A DNA stretch of 64,000 nucleotides. Origin: Eudromia elegans. Taxonomy: Eukaryota; Chordata; Aves; Tinamiformes; Tinamidae. The position numbers and the translations under genes were made by a program. This document shows, piece after piece, positions 56,868-64,000 of this stretch (within the stretch, counting starts at the first letter, position 1; each line of letters begins with the position of its first letter). The DNA lies in the NCBI GenBank assembly GCA_003342815.1, contig PTEX01000032.1:5391329-5455328 (forward strand). The letters are read 5' to 3'. Below the pieces are notes generated by a model that saw only the letters and a list, made by a program, of their open reading frames with translations, had not been told where the DNA came from and made no database searches.

Positions 56868-58870
56868 AACAAGACCTTTTGTGTATGATGTTGGCACAGT
56901 GTGTACTGCTGCAGTTCTCGTTGGTGGTTCTGCGGCTGCCACCTGACACAGAAACCCCAAAGGGGCAACGTGTCTCCCAGGGCTGGGCTCTGTTTAATTC
57001 AGTGGGTGAAATGGAAGGCATTCCATTCATTTTGTGGCATTCTTATGCTGAATTCAGGGAAAATCAGATGCAAAACTTAGAACACCAGACAGAAGGCAAA
57101 GTTGGATTTTAGCACAACCCACATATCCTTAATACTTCAAAAGATCTCAAACCAACTTCAGCAGTGCACCTAAGGTGCCAGTTTATCAAAAACTTAGGAG
57201 AGATTCTTAAGTTAAAACAGTTTCTGACTTAGAGTCACTTAAATCCAGGCCTCACAAGATGGTGGGGTTTGTGCATGGGAGTCTTTGTGCACTCTGTGGA
57301 GCTCTGTGGTCCTTGCCAGGCAGAATTTAGCTACTAACAATTAGTTAACTAGTTAACTAGATAACATACCTCTGTAATCAACAGGGTTGGTAATCTTGCT
57401 CCTATTTAAACTATCAGGAAAGACACTAAAATAGGGGCAGTTTTAGCCCAGGACAGTAAAAGCATGCACATGACCAAGACTGAGTCCTGGCTGTTCAGCC
57501 AAAATCTGACGTTTAAGGGTTGCAATGGGACATCTGTGTCACCAGCCCTTTGGCAGTTTTTTTTTTTAAGACTAAATGTTTCAAAGGGTCAGTTAAGAGT
57601 TATTATTTCACTTCACATTGAGAGGAAGAGATTTAAAATCACTTCTGATTGCACAGCTTCTCTGTATGGAACTGATTTCTTAACAAAGATGGCAGTTAGT
57701 TACCCTAATTATTGATGAAGGAATCTTTCACCCCAATCCTTCTCTATTCTGATGTTATTCAATTATGCATTTTGCCCTGCTTGAAAAATCAATTCAGATT
57801 CAGTTTTTCAAAGTTTAGAGTCTCCTGATTACAACAGAAATGTACACAATACTTGTTGAAATACTTCAGTACTTGTTGAAAGAATGAGCTTAATGAGATT
57901 TCTACACACATGTGACTTCACTTTTACATTTTGCTGCTCCCTCATCCTAAGCCTCTTGCTGCAGCCTTTAAGATGCATTAATATATACAGTATGACAAAA
58001 CCTAATTAGGCCATTATGCTTCCATGAAAGTAATTACAAGAGATAAAAGTAGGAGGATACTTGTAGGGAAAAAAAGTTTGGTTTTAGGTAATAGTTAACA
58101 AAAAATATGCAAATATAAAAATACCTTAAGTTAATAAGCACTCAAAGTTTACATTTACTCCATATACCTCCCTGTGCTTTAAAAAGGTGTATGTGTTTTA
58201 TTGCAATGCTTCAGGTGGGCATGTCACTAAAAAGGCCCATGTCTCAATTTGTACAAAGAAAGCTTTTCAGGGATGCTCAGCCCAGCAGCCTATCTCTGAC
58301 GACACAGCTTCTTTACTGCTAAGCACTTGGTTTGGAACAAGCACCCGTGTGCAGACTTGGGATACAGCATTAGTCAGGTTATCATCTTTTAGGTTATCTC
58401 TCAGGAAAGGCTCGTGCAGAATTTTGCAAGCCAGGTTAGACTAGTACTCATCCTAATTAGCCTGAAAGTAGATAAAAGTGATCGTAACTAGGTAACAAAC
58501 AGAGACAAACTTGAAGAAGCAGCAGAAAGCTCAAGCTATGGCCTCTCTCTGGCTCAGAGGCCATGTCTCTGCTTGCAGGACAGTCGCATGCAGAAGGAGA
58601 CAGCAGAGGACCTGCCATAATGAGATTTTCTGCTCAGAGCTTTGTTTGACTCTTGGTAAATACCAAATTTAATTCAGTTTTCACTTACCCAGCATGACTA
58701 TTTCTGAAAATCAAAGCACTAACTTTGGCATACACATGCATAAGGCATCCAACTAAAAAAGACAACATACATCGACAACCGAGCAAACAGTACAGGATAC
58801 ATTGCCTTCTGTGACTAGATGAAGATCAAGATAATTGGGGAAATGTTAATAGAGTAAACCTGTGCTAAAC

Positions 58871-58907
58871 AATAAAAAGAGATGCTCCCATGAAAAAAAA
58901 AAAAAAA
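58871..58907 (+). repeat. AATAAA followed by A15
   Basis: AATAAA at 58871-58876 is followed 16 nt later by fifteen A. This is the arrangement left by a retroposed polyadenylated transcript, but no parent gene was recognised upstream and no target-site duplication was found, so it may be a chance A-run. Confidence 0.3.
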
Positions 58908-60475
58908 CAGAAGTGTAAAATATTAGCTCACACATGGCTAACGGTGTAACTACAGTGGGAAGCCTCAGTGACTCTTCAAAGTGGTTCCATGGTAAATTAC
59001 CGGGAATCAAAGTGCATCAAATCTGAAATTCAGGATATCTCTGGAAATCCTTCATGAAATTATTTTCTGCTATTTCATCCTAACTGGCCTATTCATCATA
59101 GCCACCATTCTATTTTAACAGGACATCTGTTACAAGAAATGTCTTGCTTTCCACTGGTACACGTGCTAAACACCCATTCCTATTCTAGCCTGACCTCCTC
59201 TTCCCAGGCCTCACCTGCCCGGGAGCTCTTAGTCATCTTGGTGGCTGTTGGCTGGGAGTCACGGGCAGCCCCGAGGCTGTCCTGCTGCAGGAGAACGCTG
59301 CATTGTCCCCACTGCACTGTGCAAGGCCTCATCACTAAATGGTCTCTCACTTGCCTCCTCTTTGCCCATTGTAGGACAGAGACCATCCCTGCATCCCAGT
59401 TATTGTGCAGGCCAAGCAGACAGGGCTGGGTACCAGAGGAGAGGCCTGGTCAGTGCTGTGCCCTTCTGAAACTAGTTTTAAACAACTCACCATCCTTAGC
59501 AGAGAAAGAGCATGTTAGCCTGAGATCCTATCTTCATACTTGCTCCATTAGGGAAAAAAGGTCAAACCATTTCACAATTCAGATGATGAATACTTCCAAA
59601 ATAATTGATAGCACATGAAGTATTTGCGTAATATTGGTGTATTGTGGTGCCTATTGTGTTATCCATCTGTGATAAAAGCCAAGATTCGGAAGATTTATTG
59701 TGGGAGGGGTGGAAGTTGACAAAATCAGCCCTTACTTCTACTTGTTGCTTTCATTTTGGGTTTGAAAAATGTCTGTGTCTTCTGCACTGAGATTTTGGAC
59801 CATTTTGCTTCTTGGTAAAGTCTGTCTGTGCCTACATGAACATCTGAGTACGCATTCACAACCCTGCCCTTCTAACACAGCACCAGCCAACTGTGAGCAA
59901 GAATGCAAAACATCCACAGCAAAAACAAGCAATTTTAACCCAGGAAAGCAGTTTTTAGTGTAGAAACCCTGGATATTGGTTCAATAGAATCAGACAAGGT
60001 AATGAGCCCCATTTCCAAGTGAGAACACCCAGTGTCCTCAGCAGACCTCAGCTCAGGAGGCAGAGATGGTACCTGGTCCACAACGTCTGAGCCACACGGG
60101 GCTGCCAGTGTGGCTGCAGGGCTCTCAAGTGACACCTCCAGTCACTTGATCTCTCCCCAAAGATCAATTTGATCCCCTGTAGTTTTATTTCTCCTGTTCA
60201 TCTTGTGCTTTTTTGTTTGTTTCATGATCACAACACCAAGAAATCATCTTGTGTAAAGGCCAAGATAAATTGAAACCGCCTTCTATTCCCACTGCAGCAA
60301 TCAGCAAAAGTCCCGGTTCCTTAAAGGGAACAGGAGCGAGTTTTGAGCTCTCCACTCTTGTGCCTGTTGATTTTTCAAGCTTTTTGTTAGAATATTCTAT
60401 ACACAAGGCAGGAATGAGCCCCTTTAGAGATAACAGCTTTGTACAAAGCAAAGCAACAAAAGTACCAAAAACACA

Positions 60476-60518
60476 GAAAGAAAGAAAGACAGAGAGAGAG
60501 AGAGAGAAAGAAAGAAAA
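60476..60518. repeat. GAAA/GA microsatellite
   Basis: A purine tract of GAAA units around a core of (GA) units on the + strand. Such homopurine tracts are often length-variable. Confidence 0.85.
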
Positions 60519-63518
60519 AAGGATGATAAGAAGAGAGAGACGTGGGAAACAATGTTATTTCCGATTTGCTGAGTAAAAAAAAGCTGTGGTCTCAACTTGC
60601 ACCAGTCTGTTCCAGCCAGTGTTAACTCCTCAGCAGGTATATCAATATTACTTCAAAATTTAGTCTATCATCTTAGCCTGCTGGGAGGATCCTATAGACT
60701 GCTGCAAGCCAGACTGACATTCAGGTCCACCCACCAATACCGCATGAGGCTCCCCAGCCATGCTGGGACCCTGCTCTTCCCACCTCGTCTCTCCTCCCAG
60801 CCCACAGCTAGAATGGACCATGAACCATCTTAGCTTTGGGTGTGCTCCGGTTTTAAAGGCAAAAAAAGCAGTTAAGTGATGCTTAAGGATTATGTACAGA
60901 GGTATATTTTTGCTCTGCATCCCTAAGTGGGAGAATTCTGATTTTTCCATTAAAATATGTAACTTGAAGGGTATATGCCTTTGCTTTTTGCTTCTTGTGC
61001 TAAGGCACTGTGCTGCACGGATGGCTGCACCCTGCTAACCTTGCAGTTGAGCATGGGTGCAGCTCAGCGCAGGCTGCAACAGCTCCCAGAAACATATTCT
61101 GTAGTGTCCTCAGGATATTTGGGAATGACAAAGGCTGGAGAAGCTCAAAGCAAGAAAAGTGCCATAATTTTTTTCACTAGTGAAAGGCAAGTATTTATAG
61201 TTGTGGCTGAACAAATATCTCATAAACTGAAAGACAACAGTCATCAATTAATCTTCATAAAGTCTTTTTTAGAATAAGGAAGATTTGATTTTAAAGAATA
61301 AGGAAAATTTGATTGTAAACACAGTTGTTTATTTAAGAAAAAAATCTTCTTAGAGACACATGCACAGCTCCAAATGACGATATATTGCAGAAAGATGTAC
61401 TTTGGGGAGAACCCAAGATCATGGTTTCCATTTGATACTATTAGAAAATATTTCCTTGCTTTGAATGTCTTATTATTTACTCACAAAAACTTAGTTTCAC
61501 AGAGCCTTGATTTTTAAATCTGTTTGGAGAATAGCGTCCTTTTAAAAACAGTCCAGTGCTGGCATTAATATTACACATATTTACAACCAGTACTGGTCTC
61601 CCACTGATTTTAATTTTGCCATTTGTATGTATGTAAAATAGCTGTAAAATTATGCAACCAGTAGCCCTTCTCACTCACTTCACACCATGTAAATAACCAA
61701 GTGTTAACTTTTTTTTTTTTTAAGGGTTTGTTGAACTTCAGCAATGTGCTAAATTTCTGGAAATAAAAACCTTGCTGCTATTTTGTTTGAAAGGCTTAGT
61801 TTATAAATTACGGATTGTTTTCACAAGGGAGAGGAAAAGAATGGATTTTTTTATGAATTCAAAGAAAACCTAGCCTAGAGTCTTTTCTATTTTGCAACCA
61901 CAAGTAACTGAAAGATTCAATTGATAATAATGGTCAGAGCCTTGCTCTTTATACAGAGACTTAAGAAATTACAACAGCTTTTCCCACTAAGTTTTTCTTC
62001 TTAATTCAAAGTCAGACAAGTTTTAGAGACCTTTGCTCTGATGAGTCTCCTGCTGATGTGCTGGGCTCTTCCCATGACCTAAGCTTGCAACAAGCTCCCA
62101 AGTTCTTTCTAGTCAGCATGTGTTGGGAATTATTTACGCCATCCAAATGATGTCTGTGATGAGATCACTCTCAATAAAGACAAAGCTATCATAACTACCG
62201 TGCTCATGGTGATCACTGCCCACATTAATGCACAGAGAGCCTAACAAAAAGTAGTCACTGATAATTTACTATTCAAGCAGGAAGTTAAGAAAACCCTAGA
62301 GAAATTAAAGAACATAGAAAATCTTGACAACTGCAGAACTGTATTTGAATACTAAGTGTTGAAACCTGGAGCTCTTCTCTTCTGGTCTCTCCGCCTAGTA
62401 GGAGATTTCTAAACAGGCATTTTATCCTTTTGCCAATGAATAAAATGCTGAAAGGAGCAGTTGCTGGAAGAGTACATTCAAAATGAAGCTCCATCGAAAA
62501 GAGTCAACAGGGAGATTCTTAAAGCAAAGAATTCAGTGACCAGCCCAGCTCCAACCAGGCCAGACCCTGCCACTGTGAACACCAGTCTCGTTCCTCAGCA
62601 GAGGAACATCTGGCCAGATAGAGCAATGAGCACTTAAGTCTGGACAAAAGACATAGAGGAAAAAAGTAGGAGAAATATGACATTAGGATTTTTTAACTGT
62701 AAAGACACAGTTTTTTCTCATCTTTATATGTGTTCTTTTATCAAACAGTTTTCAGGCCTGTTGCAGGAGGTGTCGCCTCAGGCAGTGAGCATGTCTTAAA
62801 GTCACTACTCACTTCATCTACAACCACATCCAAGCATGTTACCTAATATTCATTAACAATAGACCTTTTCCCCTCACACAGACACTTATGCTTAGCAGTC
62901 TCAATATATATAAAGCCAAAGAATCAGAAATATATAGCAATCTTCCTTGTAACAAAATAAACCTGCTTTCTATCAAGTGTCTCCTCCCTACCAACTTCTT
63001 CCCAGTCAGATCGTTGAACTCCCACTTCTTGCATCTACTTCTTGCACCTGCAAAAATCCCAGCAAAGCAAGACTTTGTGACCTAAAAAGCAGGAGAACCA
63101 GGATCCACTTCCAAAGAATTCTGGAGCTTGGATCTGGGAGAAATTCTTTGTAAAATTCCAGCTCTGTTGCACTAGATATTGAAAATGATCCTGATTTATT
63201 TCTGTAAAAATATATGAAAAGCCAGTATGCTTCTGCCAAAAAATAACTGTTATTTCTACTAATTGCCAGCTGAGAAAAAATCCCAAAAGAAAGTGGATGA
63301 TGAGGCTTGGGAGACCTCAAGATGCTATACTTGATGACCAGCTTTAGAAAGTGAGTTAAAATGGATGTTTTTTACTTCTGGAATGTTGCCCTATAGAGTA
63401 ACTTTGGAAATGCTTACATCCCTTTTCTCCACTATTAAATCTCATTAACTCCTCCTTTGGAATCCAACACTTTCACTGTCTCGAGAAGAGTGGACATATT
63501 TTCAACTATCTTTTGTAA

Positions 63519-63551
63519 TTTTTTTTTTTTTTTTTTTTTTTGGGGGGGGGG
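63519..63551. repeat. T23-G10 compound homopolymer
   Basis: Twenty-three T directly followed by ten G. The lengths are easily misread by sequencing, so treat them as approximate. Confidence 0.8.
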
Positions 63552-64000
63552 ATTAATTTTATTTTGCTCTTTCAATTTTTCTGATCCAAACCCATACTGT
63601 GACTAAGACAAAACCCCTGCAGAATTGACTGGAGTTGTAAAGTGTCACCAAAACATACAGTTACTGCTTATGTTACTCCTGGCAGATAGAGTGGATAGTT
63701 CTATCTTGTATAAAGTTCATTTTTCCAAAATGATAACAAATAAAAGAGGGTGAAAACAAGTTTAAGGCAGTGATGGAACTCTTTTGTGAAGTGAATAGGT
63801 GCTCTCTGTGCCAATACAGTCTGCTCAATCACAGTCTAGCATTTAATTATGTATATAGCTAAGGGGACTTGCTTGCATCGGCTTAATTATTCCACATGAT
63901 AATATGAACAAAGGGCCTCTGTTAAAGTAATCAACAAAAATTTTAGCTGGCTGAGTTTCCTCAAATGTTCCAAGACCAATGAAAGATCTGATCATTAAGG

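Larger units (their letters stand above)
54267..56880 (+). other. CHRDL1: CHRDL1 3' UTR (end inferred)
   Basis: No further splice is required after the stop codon, and the first strong cluster of polyadenylation signals with a GT-rich downstream element is at 56843-56900, giving a UTR of about 2.6 kb. A proximal AATAAA at 54941-54946 could give a short UTR of about 0.7 kb. The distal part contains a GAA-repeat patch (about 56540-56557), a T14 run (56579-56592) and AUUUA-type pentamers near 56625-56635 and 56800-56810, which could affect mRNA stability. Open frames seen in this stretch have no recognisable similarity. Confidence 0.75.
56881..64000. other. Downstream intergenic DNA
   Basis: No exon, RNA gene or recognisable interspersed repeat was found. 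The only structure seen is simple sequence: an AATAAA then A15 near 58871-58907, a GA/GAAA tract at 60476-60518 and a T23-G10 run at 63519-63551. Confidence 0.6.

Noticed and set aside
59139-59618. 159-codon + strand frame downstream of CHRDL1
   Set aside because: Low-conviction translation rich in S, C and L, with no known domain, no splice support and no promoter context.

Overview
The window is vertebrate nuclear DNA, almost certainly avian. It holds one complete protein-coding gene on the + strand: CHRDL1 (chordin-like 1; ventroptin in chick, neuralin/neurogenesin in mammals), a secreted BMP antagonist. The bird assignment rests on a 5'-truncated CR1 retrotransposon with the typical CR1 octamer 3' end (49186-49628), the low density of other interspersed repeats, and a CHRDL1 protein that is clearly orthologous to, but diverged from, the mammalian one as I recall it. 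No operons, tRNA/rRNA genes, CRISPR arrays or other coding genes were recognised.

Layout. 1-17400: upstream intergenic DNA without a recognisable coding exon. It contains a GC-rich CpG cluster at about 2040-2280 and another at about 10780-11050, both possible alternative or divergent promoters, plus AT-rich stretches. 17460-18030: the main CpG island, with a non-coding first exon ending at the donor at 17890/17891. 20018-54266: eleven further exons; the coding sequence starts at 20068 and stops at 54264-54266. Joined exons give 1371 nt, i.e. 456 codons plus stop, with intact reading frame and GT-AG ends at every junction. 54267 to about 56880: a 2.6-kb 3' UTR with several AATAAA signals. 56881-64000: intergenic DNA with only simple repeats.

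Protein plan. Signal peptide (about 1-26); VWC1 (38-100, exons 3-4); VWC2 (117-180, exons 5-6); a linker with an RGD tripeptide (181-183) and a basic/Pro-rich segment (exons 7-8); VWC3 (264-326, exon 9); and a C-terminal chordin-like-specific region (328-456, exons 10-12). Each VWC domain has exactly ten cysteines. The intron phases show that VWC1 and VWC2 are each flanked by phase-1 introns with an internal phase-0 intron, while VWC3 is a single 1-1 exon.

The observations most worth following are three tandem NAG acceptors in coding exons (5, 7 and 10), one of which could remove the glycine of the RGD; a one-codon offset between the equivalent introns of VWC1 and VWC2; a three-codon upstream ORF in exon 1; the two extra upstream CpG clusters; and an unusually long 263-codon antisense open frame inside the 15.5-kb intron 4. 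I found no convincing new biological system.
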